Shown here: positions 33,325-47,585 of the stretch, in pieces | Numbering within the stretch: the stretch's first letter is position 1 | How the letters are laid out: every line of letters starts with the position of its first letter | Source of the DNA: Orbilia blumenaviensis | Lineage: Eukaryota > Ascomycota > Orbiliomycetes > Orbiliales > Orbiliaceae | DNA length: 64,000 nucleotides | Assembly: GCA_036872755.1 (NCBI GenBank) | Contig: JAVHNS010000009.1 | Span: 1,612,001-1,676,000 of the forward strand | Direction: 5' to 3' | The notes under the pieces: model-generated | Database searches by the model: none | Told to the model about the DNA's origin: nothing | What the model saw: the letters and a program-made list of their open reading frames with translations, nothing else | Position numbers and translations under genes: made by a program

Positions 33325-36300
33325 ATATGAAGCTTTCGGGATGTACGGCACTCCCAGACCAGGGGGACACAGGCTAGAAGAAACTGGATCTCTGCAGTCT
33401 CGATGATGATGCTGGAAGACAAACGAGATAAGGTCGTGGTCACCGGAGTAAGAACACCATGGGACGCCACCGAGCTATCCGATCCACGACCCCTTCTGCC
33501 GTTTAGAGGAAACCAAAACCCCACCCGTGAGGTACGGAGCTATACGTATAGAGAGACAGACACACACGTACAGACACACACACGCACACACACAAACACA
33601 AACAACAACTAGTGGAGTTTCGATAACAACGGCGACGATGAGTGGCTTGACAGGAGGAAAAAAACTAACGGCGTCGGTGTGATAGTGGCTGGTGAAAATC
33701 GATAAAACGAAAATCGTGGTTCGGAATATGTCTCGGGTGTTCCTGAATACGATGGCTTGCTGACCAAGATGCCCAAATCTCCGAGTCGTCTGTTCCCTCG
33801 TCCGTCCAAAAAGGCCAATTCTAGACAGAAAAATCCCCCTTGCTTCCTCGCTTGTGCGAAATGCTGGCAAAAGAATCCGGATAAAAGCGCTGTCCGGAGG
33901 TGGTAAACGTAGCGGGTAGGAGCGAGGGAGTAGTGGTAGCAGGCAGGCAGGCAGGTAAGCGGGCGGGCAGGCAGGTAAAGGAGCAGGAATAGGACCAGCA
34001 ATGAAATTTAACGACGGGAGCTAATAGCGCCGAGGCTGCATCTGCGAGAAGGGTGAGGATGGAGGTTCGATCGGATTTGCAGGGTGGCTATTGGACTCGG
34101 ATGAGCTTGGATATGGGTTGTGAAGTTGGCGATAGACGGGGTTCTTCTCTTAGCGGTTGGAAGATCACGGTTGAGGCGTTTGAGCGGGTAAAAAAAAGGT
34201 GTCGTCCTGCTGGTTGGTCTGGGGGAGCTACCTAATGGACTGTGTGTGTGTATTGGTCGCTCTGGGTTTGTTTGTGTTCTTCTTGTTCCCTTCTTTTTTC
34301 CCTTCTTTCCTCCCTTAATTACAGTTTTAGTCTTATATTTAAAAAGTTTAAATTTCTTTCGCAAGCAAGAGAAAAACGAATGGAAACTACGATATGGGCG
34401 TGGACCAGAAAATAAATGTTATGGCGGGTTAAAGACGATGGTGCAGAGGTTGAAGATGAGGATGAGGACGAGGATGAGGATGAGGATGAGGGAGGTACTA
34501 GAAGAAGATGGTTACAGTTGGGGAGAAGCCGGGGAGGCAGGAGAGATGGCAGATTGTTGGTTTGAGGTTGAGGCCGTTGATGTCATGCGTGTGCGTGGGC
34601 GGCGGCTATCCTACGCTGCACCGAGGAATATTATCATATGAACTGTCAAAAAGGCCAAGAATAACCCCCGACAGGTTTATAAATAAATACGATGCGATAC
34701 GGTATGATATGGTATGATACGATCCGGTAGACTACAATGCAAGTACCAAACAATATAGCAATAGAAGCAGGAACAGCGAGAGAAGAAAGAGGGAGAGAAA
34801 ACGATGTCGCTGGCAGAGCACGCCGCTTGCTGGTTAGCAGGTAAGTGCTTAATTGGGCGAGGAAGCTGGAGCTCCAGGCCAGGCCGGGGCGTCCAAATGC
34901 CATTCCAACCAATCAGCCTGCCGAATTCCTCGACTTCTGTTGCCCGACTGGGCTGTTTGCCTGCTAAACTAGCTGGCTCCTGTCAAGGAACGACCAGACT
35001 CGCGCCAACGAAGAAATTCTAAAAGCCCCTTTAACGTCGCTAACTCAGTCACTAGCCAGCTAACTAGCTCTCTTGACCGAGTATTAAACTAGTTAAAGTA
35101 CTCGATAGGGTGGGTCTAACTCAGAAGCAGCCATCGATATCACGAGCTCGAGTGCTTGGGCAACCGTTCGAACAGGACCGGGTGCATGCTTCACACTGGT
35201 TCAAGGGGGTCGAAGGTCGATCATGATGCTAGGTACAGCAAAGCTTATTTATATATGGCTAAGCAAATCTGGTTCCAATGGTATGCTAATTAGCAATACT
35301 GCGAGACCGAACGGTGCGACGATGAATTCTATAGATCTGGTCAGAAACTTCTAGCTCCACAGGAAAAAAAAAAAAAAAAAAAAAACACGGTGGTCTTGGT
35401 ACGTACCAGGGAGGCAAAAGGTATCACGATATCACATTTCGATTTGAGTAGCAAGCTAAGCTAAGTCGACTCCTGCTTGTCTCGTGAGGGTTAAAACATT
35501 AATATCAGGGGGCAAAAAATAAATAAATAAAAGTACTTAACCCAACGGAACTTTCAAGTATTCCTATGTACTCTCAAAATCGATATCCAACGGTATATAA
35601 TATTTTCCCCATCCATGAGTCGACGTCGAGCCGAGTAGATCGATGCAATGAGGCCGGGGAGATGGCGATGTTTATTATTGGAAACCCTCCGGATTGGTTG
35701 GCTCCGAGGGCCCAGTAAAACAAACCAAACTGAACCCCAGGCGCAGTAAAGTGCAGTTGCAGCGCCACACCAAAGTCCCGGCTAACACTCGCCTCACATT
35801 AGTTATACACATCCCCTTTCCCCTTTTTTTCTCGCCCACCCCTTCCCCAAAATAATTATCAGACGAAACATTCCATCAAATCAGAGCTCTCCATTTCTGC
35901 AAATTTGCGGAGAGAGAGAGAAGTTGGAACGATGCAGGTTGACTTGTGCTGGGGTTCCAGCCACACCACAACGCAAAAGACGTTGGGAAGCAACGCATTT
36001 GGGATGAAAGGCAATAGCTGTTACCAGCTCACGCGCGCCAGTTGGATTTTGGAATGTGCCAACGGCAACTCCAATGCGATGTTTTGACTAACAATGGATA
36101 AGTAGTACGCTATGGCATGTAACAGAAAGAGGGAGAAAAAGTGAGAGGTCTGACGGAGAAAGGGAGGAAAAAGTCTTGCGCCCTTCAAAAACGACCAGTT
36201 ACGTGCTAACTTTAGGGGAAAGCTTTCTATCAAAGTGAAGAACATCGAACAATTGCTCCCTTGAGTTACCACTAAACCTCCATATACACACACAATCAAT

Positions 36301-39300
36301 ACCAATCTCGGTTGAACAATCGAGGGAAATTCTCCAGAGCACGTCCATGGTACATGCAGCGCCCCCCAGGCCATCTCTTCCAGGTGGGGGGGATTCCAGC
36401 TCATGTCAACCAGGTGTTCATCCGTAATAGATCACGATAGTTTCCCCATCCCTTTAGTTCTACTAGTCTACCAAGTAATGTGCATTCAAAACCCCCTGGT
36501 CCAAACGTTAAGCCAAGTCAACCCAGCCTCGACATGATATTCACATTACTTGAGTACTTGCCTAGTATTATCCACTTACCCCGCGCTGTAATTCCGGCCT
36601 GTCCCCCCTTTTGAAACCCACTTAAGCATTTACGCATCCTGAAGAAGAATAAGAAACCGCCTATCAATTCTGAACACAGCTCCACATTCGACCCGACAAG
36701 AGTACCAGGTACGTACCTACTTACTTACTTACCGACACGCATACATCACATCCGTCGTACGCATTACTTAAATAAGGATATATATCGGATCGACTGACCA
36801 CACTAGCTCCGGCAGCATGAGCCCGCCCAAATCCATGGATGGGTTTTTCACGCACCCCAGCTTTTTCCCAATTCCGAAAGGTGGATCAAAATACGGGGGT
36901 GGTCGTGGTCGTGAGCGCATGTATGCAGAAAACGATTGCAACAGCACAAAAAATTAATAAACCGAAAAGTCCGGTCGTGTCTTTTTTTGTATTCATCAAT
37001 TCGACGGAATGATGGGAAGAGAATTACCAGCATTTTGTTTGTTTTTTTTCTTGCTCCCTTTCACAATGATTAATTGTTACTTGTTGCCGCTGCTAGCATG
37101 CTGCCGCCCCGCCTGTTTGCTGCGGAAGATGCATATGCATCATGTAATGTAAGATACATACTCCGCACATGCCTACATATATTTTACTTTATATTCAATC
37201 TCCGTCGACAAAGTAAGTGTACCCCCAATGACAATCTAAAATCCTCCTCCTACTTCTGCTGTAAGCATATAATGGGAATTCGAATTCAATTCCAGGGGGG
37301 CGGCAAATAGAAAGAAGAAAAAGAAAGGAAGAACTCTACCACATACAAAAAATGCTATACACTATGGCTATAGACGAGGACATGGAAATATATGCAAGCC
37401 CCGATTATGCACCAGAGCCTCGATTAATTTCAAAAAAAGGACGAAAAAATAGTACGCAAGGCAAGGGTTCGTGAACCAGTTTTCGCACCCAAGTTTGCCG
37501 TCTAGAATACCAGGCAAAATGTGTAGGCAGCCAGCGCCCAAACCGAAAAAAAAAAAAAAAAAAAAGGATCGGTTCTTCGCGCAAAACCGCCACTCTCATG
37601 AACCTCAGCTTTCCCGACTTTAACGAAGCTAGCTCCCCACTTTTTGAGCCCATATCAGCCAAAAAAAAAAAAAAAAAAAAAAAAAAATAGCCACTTTCCT
37701 AATAACAGAACTTATCCAAGCCGTCTATTCCCAAGCCCATCGCCGTACGAGAAATAGGCCACTAAATAACTTAATTAGTAGGCAAAAATACAAAGACAAA
37801 ATAGAGCGTATCCGGAACAGCGACAGCTCTGCGCCGGCTGCTGACATCTCCGCACCCCTCAATTGCCAAAATAAGCATATAAAAAAAACCCACATCGCCA
37901 AAAAAAGAGTTAAGTATCAAAAACAATCCCGAAACCTGGAAAAACTTTTTTGCAGGACTAATGAGAAAAAAAAGAAAGATAGGCCGAAGGAAATCCCGAA
38001 AAAGGTCGTCATTGCCGGTGCAAAAAAGAACGTTAACGTATCCACATTTAATATATATTTGGGTCCGCGCCCACCCCCAGATAAATGTGTGTACCCACAG
38101 ACGCACAGAACGCACAGGTTTAACGCACGGTAAACTCCCACACCTCCACTCTCATCGGCATCTCGCACCTTGTAAGCCTGAAATCTGTCCTCTTAAAAGA
38201 AAAAAAAGAGAGCCCAAATCTGAAACAAAAGTATATTTTCCCTTCCCTTTGCTTTCCCTTTTCTATAGACTTTTGACCGAAAGAAATCCCCCAAAAGCGT
38301 GAAGAATCAGATCGATAAACTGTAAAACCTGATTGTAAGAGAAATCCCACATTTGAGCGTTGTTGCATGTTGCATATAAAATCTCCAGCCCACAGAACCA
38401 CACATATGCAACCGTGCCCACACTTTGACCACTCGCCGAACAGCTTGCAAACTGCTTAGTAACAGAATTTAAATCACTTAATGAATGCCTAGTACTATAC
38501 AAAGACCAAATAAACCAGAAAAGAAGAAAAAAAAAACTACCAAGCCGGCTGGATAATTGCAATCTATTCTCGGTCCAGTGGCAGCTGGGTTGTAACTAAA
38601 ACCTCGGGTATAGAGATGAGGCATAGCTCATGTAGTAGTTATCCCACACGTATGCACACACCCCTCATCATCAATGAATTCAAAAAGGTCTTCCCGGATC
38701 AGACGTTCCATTGATCCAATAAGCCAACCATTTCGATTCATTCTACTATTCCCGTAAAATCTTATATACTCGCTCACATACACCCAAAATAGCCAATTCC
38801 AGCGAGACTAAGGTTTCAAGACAAGCTTGGGGGATCGAAGGAGGGGGGGGTGTGGGAACAAAACGGCCGGAATCTCTAGCAGGAATAGCCTACCCGTCTT
38901 ACCTAGCCTAACCTCTTAGACGATTCCCACTACTACGTAGCGAAATGACAGCTGTAGTTTCCCCTCCAATCCCCTCCTTCCAACCCCTCCCCTTTCGTCT
39001 GAAAAAATGACGGAGAAGAAAGGTGGAGAAATAGAGCGCAAATGACGAAGAGTGATACGACACTAATTCAGACGGGAAAGCAAGTGGAGAAAGCTTAGAC
39101 CTAATCCATAACCATAAACTAACCATACTACTTAACTACATCAAACATATCCGTCAGGAAGAACGGAGTAAGTTTTTGACAGCGAGAGAAAAAAGCAACA
39201 TGGAACAAGAAAAAAAGCGGCCGCTCTCACCATCTTCCGCTCCTCAAAAAATGACGCTAGGAATCAGCAGGAGCGACATCCCGGTGAACCTTTTAGAGAC

Positions 39301-41845
39301 GGGTTACCATCGAACATGGGGAAAAACCAGTTGTTTTATGCAACGCAGATACGCACACACGCACACGCACATACATATCCTCTTCCCTTCATCTCCGGGG
39401 AGGGGTGGAGAGACTCGACTCACAAGCTTGTTCCACTGCTATTCAAGCCCCCCCAAAATTGTTAGAATTATCGTATCATAATGAATGAATTGTGTGAGAT
39501 ATATAATTTTTTTCCCCTCTATCCCTAAACAACCATTCCCTCCCCTTTCACTCACACGCAGAATATGCAAGTGAACAGAAACAAAGAAACAAGGGGACCG
39601 TTGATCACAATCTCACGGCCGGGGAAGTGGCTTTTTTTTTTTTCTGTCAAGGTTGTTTTCCTTTGTTTTTTGCCCGGCTTGTGAATGGCGGAACCGTCTT
39701 TCTTTATTTCTTTGTGAGGTAAGATACGGTTTACGGTGTATGTACACCGGCCATGAAGTTCCCATTCAAACACACACACCCCCAATTTGCAACAATGGCA
39801 AATCCTCGTTTTACAAGGAAGGCTTTCGGGCAGGACGGTAGATGGGGGGCTGTTTATGGGAATGGGATAGGGATATGGAAGGGGAAGGGGGGTAAAAGTA
39901 TATTGACCTGTGCCGTACGATACGTATACACTTACATTTCTCGGTCCTTTGCAGATTCAACTACCAGGTATCCTTGAGGGGTCTACAAGAAAAATTTTCA
40001 AACTGGGAAAGAGGACAAATAATGTTTTTTTTGCCTTTCTTTCCCAATTACAAACCGAAGAAGAAGAAGAAAAAAAGATATGGCATCTGCCCAATTCTTC
40101 TCTTTCTTTCTTTTTTTTTTTTTTTGGAATTTCTCAATAAACTATTTGCTCTGATATTAGATTTTTTGTGCATTCCAACGTCCTCAAAACAAAAAAAAAC
40201 GTCGAAGTTTTGATGCAATAATCTCGAAAAGTTCTATATATACCCAGTTTTCTTTTGGCAAAAAAATCATAAAATATTAGAATAGAATGCATACAAGGCA
40301 ATGCTAGGCTTGTTGAAAAGCACATTAATTATCCAGGGACATCTCCTAGTACTCAATAAAATAGACATTAAGAAAAAATAATAGAAGGAGAAGGGGGTGG
40401 GGGGTAAACGCCTGATAGATAGAAAATAACGAAATATCTTGATTGATATATATCGCATCTTGCTCCACTACAACCCCGGCACCTTGCACTATCTGCCCTT
40501 TTTCTGCAAGATAGATATGTCGACATACATTTGCTATTGCATCCGAGAGGGTTAGCTAATAACCGGGGGTACACCAAAAAAGTAACGACTAATGTAATAG
40601 ACATAATTTTTTATAAAAGAAAATCATACACCTCAATTGATCTCGTCATATGTGTATTCGTCAAAAGAAATGCTGGAATCTCCGGGAGCTCGAGAGGTGG
40701 GAAAACTCTCAAAATAGATGGGGAAAAAAGGAAAAATAAGAAGAATTGTACATCGAAAAGAAAAAATACAAAGGAAAAGATATCAATTCCGAAGGTATCA
40801 CAGGGGAAAAAAAAAAGATTTCCGTTCGATGATAAAAAGCCACAAAAGAAGTAAATGTAGAAAAGCAAAATGATAAAAACCGAATCCAACAAGACGAGCA
40901 AAAAAGAGACGTTTAAACATGAAACCGCTAAAGTAAATAGATGCTTTAATGGAGAAAGAACCAATTGGCTAACCCCACAGTATTCCAAGGACATGGTCGA
41001 TAGGAGAATTATCGGAAAGACAGGCACTTGAAACCACAAAAGATACAACAGCAATCAGCCTCGCTCCCCAGACATCCGCAACGAGGAACCGTAGTTACCA
41101 CATGTTGACCAGAAAACGTCAGAGGTTGAAGAAAGTTTCCCTTCTGTGAATCCTCGGTACTCCCGCTTCTTTCTCGAAGCGCTAGCCCTTGAATTTTGTA
41201 ATATCTAGTAGAAAAAGGAATAGAGAGAGAGAGAAAAAGAAAAGAAAAAGAAAAAGGAAGAGAATAAATTGCCAGGGTCATTAATACCGCCGGCTCATGC
41301 ATGCAGTGGAGTTCAAGAAACAAAATATTTTCCAATAGCAGCACAATCCTGCGAAAATGCACCCATGATAAACGTAAGAGAAAATTCACTAGTACTTGCA
41401 ATTGGTATCTTTAGGTATAAGAAAAGCAGCACCAGGGTGTTTTAGTTTCGTGCGGGAAAAGAATTAGCTAAAAGGGAAATAACAGCTGTGCCGTGCATAT
41501 AGCTGTATCGGTTTTGTTTAATCCGTTCCGATCAGCCTGTCCAATAGCTGAAAGTTGCAGATTTTGTACTCAGAGAATGAGAAAAGGGTATTCGTAAGGC
41601 AAGACAGAAATTGCGAAGGGGGAAAGAAAGAAAAATTTTCAATACAGATGTACTTCGGCAATAGTCGATATCAATTGGTGTAAGCAAAGCAATAAACCCA
41701 GATCTTTCGTAATAAGTCGTAAGGTTGCTAGTTGAAGAGCAAGGTATTTGCATACCCCCCTCCCATCCAACAGACAGGCGAACAAGAAAAAGCGGCTCAA
41801 TGCAATCCCAAACAAGGTATTAGGCTTATAGCTCAAGGGTACAAG
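33325..41845. other. 8.5-kb gene-poor region upstream of ZDS1
   Basis: No frame here resembles a known protein, and all long frames are low-complexity or lack initiation context. The part nearest ZDS1 (33.3-34.5 kb) is rich in simple repeats: (AC)n near 33558-33600, GGCA repeats at 33939-33976 and GAGGAT-type repeats near 34455-34495. Long A runs occur at 35364-35385, 37546-37565 and 37661-37687. The right-hand end contains the RGT1 3' region. It may hold long UTRs, non-coding RNA or decayed repeats; I cannot tell which. Confidence 0.45.
37661..37687. repeat. A27 homopolymer
   Basis: An uninterrupted run of 27 A; another run of 20 A lies about 95 bases upstream (37546-37565). No terminal repeat or target-site duplication is visible that would mark a retroposed tail. 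Confidence 0.85.
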
Positions 41846-44800
41846 CTACAGAACAAGGCAGCCCAAGTACCCGTACTTTTGCAACATATGGGCATCAAAA
41901 ACCAGGTTTCTACCTTCTGAAGACATTCCAGATGCTCCAGGGCCGCCACCGCCCGCACTCTCCCCCACCGCCAGCTCCGCCAAATGTTGAAGATTTCCGT
42001 GAGGCAGGGGGTGTTTTCCGGCATTTGTAGTTCCTCCAGAGTTAGTCCGAGCTGCTCTGCGGGAGATGAAGTCTTTGATTGTCCTGTCCCACCCGGTACT
42101 GTCCTCCCGCGTCGAAATACCCCTGCGCTTTTCCAAGGCTTCAGCAATATGCATGACGCCCGTTTCTGCTTCGGCCCTGGTTTCGTTAAATTCCAGAAGG
42201 TCGACCAACGTCAGGATCGCCAGAGCTGCAAAGTGGTAGCTTAGTGGGGTGACTTGTGTCTGTCCTGAATTCAAGATAACCGCAATTCGTGTAGCTGGTC
42301 CAATCAACTGACTGGGTTCGGTAGCGTCGTTCAAGCGAAGAAAAAGCAGTTTCACATGCCAGTAAGCGATATGTACCAGATTCAGAGATCCGAGAACACT
42401 ATCCACGCTCTCCCGGAATCTCTCGAGCTCGCCTCTAAGCAATCTTGAAACATAGGCACTACTTGTGGTAGTCGAAACTGCTTGATCGGATGACGTTAGG
42501 TTTTCCGCAAGGTGACCAAGGATCATGGATAGACCTATCAATTCGCTCTTATCAGCACAGGCCTTCACTATAGTATTTTTGGAAATCTCTTCTTTTTCCC
42601 TTTTCGTCTCCCTTGTGGAGGAATATAAATTTTCCGCCAAGGAAAACGGGTGCCATGAAGCGAGGGGTGTAGTGTTTTTTTTTTTTTCTTCACTGCGCAA
42701 AATGAAAGGAAAAAGGGGGATATCATTCATGGAGTCACTCACGGGTGATTTGGTAAGCTGCAATCCCAAGCAGAGATTGGTCTTCTGGCAGGAGTACCAC
42801 ACTTGAATCAGGAATGTGAAGGGGGCTTGATGTGCTCACTGCGTTCCATCTATCGAGAACGACAAGAGTCCACCATGCTCGCCTTCCTAATTTTTCGTCG
42901 CTATCGTCATTATCGACTTCTGGTGACTTAGGCCCAGCATTTCCATAGTGGAGCCTCAAATTATAGGCCAATCCAATAGCAGCACCCAACCACAGCGCTC
43001 TTGGAGGCCCAAACTGGCCTTTGACAGCAGCAGGGCCTCGGTTATCTGCCTCCAAAATCAAGAATATCAAGGTTTGAAGATAGACCAAATTATCAGCAAT
43101 AGATCTACTAGACGGATCCTCATACTGTGCGGCAAATGCAAGTTCTGCAACTCCGCGGGACTCAAACGGTCCAGTTGGCATCAAAGTAGATGCTGGATTT
43201 GACCTCACAGCACAGTATAGTGCCTGAAGAACAGCCTCTCGCACACGAGCAGAGGCTTGTGAGAGTCTTACTCTCAGCCTCTGCTTTGAGTGAGGAAGGA
43301 AAGGGAAAGTTGGATGAATAATAGAATAATACCTAAGAGCGAAGGTTAGATATAAAACATCATGGAAAATATCCAACGAATCACAACGCAAAATTGCAAC
43401 GTTGGGAAAGATTTCTGATGGATAACGAGTTGAGACTTACTGGTCGATTGTAGGCTCATCCCAATCGATGGCCTTTCCAGAACTCTTCATCATGCTTGAG
43501 CTCATGGTGATATCTACAGGTTCAAGAGGAACACTTAGACTTTGTCTTCTTGCTTCACTAGAATCAGGTCTCCAACAGGTAGACGAACCAGAAGTAGGTG
43601 ATGTGTGAGCAATTAGAGGAGGAGGAACTGAGGCAGATGAGATTGAACCTCTTTGAGAATGTAGTCCGCTGGAAGGATGAGAAGGAGGGATATGGGGGGG
43701 AGGGAGCTGCCTTTGTGGTATTTGAGCAGGAGCTGATTGGTGATGAGGACTGTGGAATGAATCAATCGGAGGCAGCCTTTCACTACTGCGCTGTATTGTC
43801 GGGCTCTGCGCCAACGGCTGCAGATGCATGCCTAGTGGAAATTCACTCGACGAGGATAGGGTACGCTTCCTAGATTGCCTTAGTGAAAGGTTAGGTGGAG
43901 GCGATGTTCCCTCCGAATCCATTGGTGATGATTCTCCTTCAACCGACGTCAGGTTACTATTGAAAGGAGGATGCATATCGCTAGTCGATATTGTATTCTC
44001 TAGCGTATTTAACCGGTCTGCAAGTTCCTTAATATACCTAGTTCAGATTGCGCAAACGTTTAGCAGTGCTAACCATAGGAGATTCCGAATCACAGAGCCA
44101 GAAATTCGCGCATGGAATTAGCCCAAGGGTCGAAGCGGGAATGGAATGTTCTACAGATTCCATAGCCCCAGCCTGACCTTGACCTTGCCAACAGCGATTA
44201 CGACGAGGATACATTAAGAAAAGAACAGAACAACATGACGGCAGGAATGTATGCTACTTTCTGGCACAGAAGAGGGGGTATAACAGTACAAGTACGCTTA
44301 CCCTTTACTGGGACCTCTCTTCATCGGCACCCTACTGAACGAACACCTTGCTCCTACTCGCTTGCAGCTTGAACACTGCTCGACTCCTGTCTCAGAAGTT
44401 GCATCACACCGAATCTGTGCAACGCAAAAGAACGAGGGTTACCATAACCAGACCACCTATAAGGCCACAGCGAGGAGACTTGTTAGACAGGGTAAAAGTG
44501 TCAAAGTCTATAATACCTTTTTCCTGCGACATTCATCGCATGCCCGTGAGACTTTCGACCTCTTGCGAGGTGCTAAGTCATTTGGTCCACCCATTTCCAT
44601 CGAAGTATCTGCATACCCACTTGGGAGTGTCCTCGGAGACGACGGTCGTTGGTCATAACCTTGCATTGGGGCGTCCATCGGAGGGATAATCGGGGGAAGT
44701 CCTCGAGAGCCGGAGATGAAAGATGAAGGCGAACTGAGAATCATCGACGGCGAAACGTTGTTTTGTCGTCCCCAATCCTGATCTTCTCGTCCAAATCTAT

Positions 44801-45047
44801 TGACAACACTGGTATCTAAAGGCGGATATGTTGTGTATGAGGACTCAAAGTATCGAGGCTTCTGTAACAAGTCGGAATCCGTCCTGGAGTATTCCTTAGA
44901 AGACCAGTGCGAATCCGTAGGAAATGTTGCAGAGGAAGGAGGTGAGTATATAGACCGGCGCAATGGAAGTGTGATCGTCAAGTACTTTGTGGGGTTGGAG
45001 CGGTGGGTCACTAATTGAGATGAAGGAGCTAGAGCAACCTCCGCCAT
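41846..45047 (-). CDS. RGT1: RGT1-like Zn2Cys6 transcription factor
   Basis: A binuclear zinc cluster regulator; the yeast homologue represses hexose transporter genes when glucose is low. Exons: 44517-45047, 44302-44414, 43441-44037, 42743-43332 and 41846-42687, giving 890 residues. The zinc cluster spans C170, C173, C180, C191, C194 and C201 with spacing Cx2Cx6Cx10Cx2Cx6C, followed by the linker FSRVPMKRGPSKGYIKELAD, which is highly characteristic of the Rgt1 group. A short coiled coil (ADRLNTLENTIS) follows. Ser/Pro/His-rich disorder spans about 215-405, then the fungal transcription factor middle homology region contains YYSIIHPTFPFL and RRAWWTLVVLDRWNA. The last intron uses a purine-rich acceptor (TGAAG) before an A-run encoding QKKKN; this junction is the least certain. 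The zinc cluster is split by an intron between the second and third Cys. Confidence 0.9.
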
Positions 45048-46508
45048 TTACTCGGGTACTGGCTGGAAAAATTCCTTACAGGCCAGCGGTCTTCTAGTAT
45101 GCAGAGAGGCACGCAGACTGCCCGCTTCCCAGGGTGCTGCAAATGTTTGTCTAAATGAACACTTGTGATCCCAGTAGCAACAAGGCCTTAAGGTCGAAAC
45201 TACCTACTCTTCTCTTGTCCGCTTGTCGAGAAAGGCAACAGAATTACCCGGGGCCTCGACACTATTGCCCTTAACGAGGAGAAGAGGAGGTGTTATAAAA
45301 AAAAAAAAGAGGAGACGAAAATGACGGAGGATGTGAAAACAAGAAAAGGCTTGCCCGTCAATCTGCGGGGAAGATATACTTAGCCTATGACAGGAATATT
45401 GCGTCTTCAAAATCCCCCCAGCGGCGTATTATCTTGGTAAGGTATTGCTTTATGATACGCGGCTAGGAATCAAAATATCTACACCTTGGTTCGCAGATGG
45501 ACATGCAGCAGGTATAGTCTGACTTCGTGACAAGACAGTAAGTAGGTAGGGCAGGGCGTTTAGTGACGGGTTAGCTATTCCACTTCCCGGTGCAAGCGGT
45601 AGGCAGGGGGGTAAGTCGACGGTATTCCCGCTAGATCGGGGTGCCTCCGTCCTCTGAAAATGTGTAAAAGACGAGACGAAAATAAGAAAGGCTAAGGTCG
45701 TTAGGTCTCGTGGTAAGTCCCGTCCAGGTTCAGAGTTTTGATAGTATCCCCGAAACAAGATTCGTGGAGCATATGACCACCTGATTCGATTTCGTGCAGC
45801 AACGGTAGGAAAGATCGTGGTTTCGCCTGGAGCAGGGCCGGTGAGGTCGGCAGGTTGAGTTCGCTTGCTCATGCAAAGATCCAATTCAACCAGATTGAAG
45901 GTGGGCCGGATCAATTCAACGTGCAGCATATGCGGTCCAGGCAGTGTGGCCGGTAGTCGAACACGCTAGCTGCAGACCGAGACGAGACGAGAGGCTTGTA
46001 GATAATCGATGGCAGGATGCCCCGCCATGCGACACCTAATATAATGGGTTAAGGACGGGGTATGGACGACAAGGTAGTGTCAATACGGTAAGTATCTTCG
46101 ACCTCAGGGTATTGTGTATTGGTATATTCCGGACTCGGAGCAATAAAGAAAGACTCCGGGGCAATGGTTCGCTTCTAATTGTGATATCTAAGTCTTCAAA
46201 GGCTTGTTATGTCGATCTGAGCTAGGGCTGTCGAGAAGACCTGTCACACTTTATTCCGCCAAAGTGATGTTCCCTGTGACCTAATCTGCTAACCGTCGAC
46301 ACTTGAAAGGGACCAGGGTTAAGTATAGGAAAGGCGCCCTCGGAAAAATAAGTAGATTTCTTTCGCAGGTTCGTTTTTTTCCCCCTCCGGCCTATATATC
46401 CCACAGTTGAAAGAGTTTCGCCTAAGAGGATGCACTATCGAGTTCCAGGTCCAGGGTTTAGAGGAACTCAGCACCGTCTGATGTCAGGATACGGAGGAAG
46501 AGGAAGGG

Positions 46509-46533
46509 AAAAAAAAAAAAAAAAAAAAAAAAA
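46509..46533. repeat. A25 homopolymer
   Basis: An unbroken run of 25 A in the large gap upstream of the RGT1-like gene. No retroelement context is visible. Confidence 0.85.
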
Positions 46534-47558
46534 GAGTCTAATAGGTTGAGCGATTTGTCGACAGTTGAAGAGTTTGTAAAATTACTAAAATTTGTAAGAA
46601 ATCGCAAGGTAAGCAAAAGATCATTGTTGTCAGGAGGGACTAGGTCGTCGGAGTCTGGGGAAGAAGTTCAATGCATTCAATCCTGGGGTTTGGCTCCATA
46701 TGGCTAGGGTCAAGAAAGCGAGCAACAAGAGCTTTCCAGGGTTCGCCTTTAACGGCTGAGGGTCCCGAGAAAAGAGGCGCACGAGGACGTGATCGCAACG
46801 GGATATTAATAGGTTCTTTTTTTGGAGGGGTGTGTAAGTACCATACCGCGGTCTGTCTGTCTGTCAGGTGGAATACTATCAATGGCAAGCAAAAGGCCCA
46901 GTTAAGACGAATAGGGCCGATTCGTAGCTTAGTCGCAGCGTCAAAGCACCTGCTGGCCAGGCTGGATTCTTAAGTTACGAGCCGAAAGAGCCAGGAATAT
47001 ATCACAATAGCTTGTTTGACTGGCTAAAGAACGGCCGGGATCCGAGATGTTGGGATGAAGGTTGTAAAGCTGTTTGAGATTAGATAGTGCAAGTGAAAAA
47101 GAGTGGAAAAAATGATAGTAATAATGAACGATGAAGTTTTCCCATATAAGAATCGAGATGGTGCACTCGGAGCTTGGTCCCAAGAATATTTTTTTTCTTG
47201 TCTGCCCGTTCAAGAACTCGAATCAGAGATTAAAGGGATAATGAGAGTGAAAAAAGGAACAAACGATACGAAGTGGCATAGAGGGAATTACGAGAAAAGA
47301 TGAACAGGAAGGGAAAAAGAAAACAGCAAACGTCAATAGCCTTGACAGGCTTGAGGCCAGTGAATGATGGTTATTATCGCCAACTAAGCTACTGGCCACG
47401 GCCATGGAAGAGGGACGTGCTTTTTTGTGAGCCTCTGCTGCGGATCTTAACTTTCTCCTCTATTCCAACGCAGACGTGCCGCGCATGGACAGTACAATGA
47501 CAGCCTCCAGTTGATGAATCGCCTGGCGCTGTTAACTTGGGAGAATCTTTCTTCTTCC

Positions 47559-47585
47559 TTTTTTTTTTTTTTTTTTTTTTTTTTT
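47559..47585. repeat. T27 homopolymer with flanking CTT repeats
   Basis: A run of 27 T followed by (CTT)n in the large divergent gap. It is the longest pyrimidine tract in the region. Confidence 0.85.
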
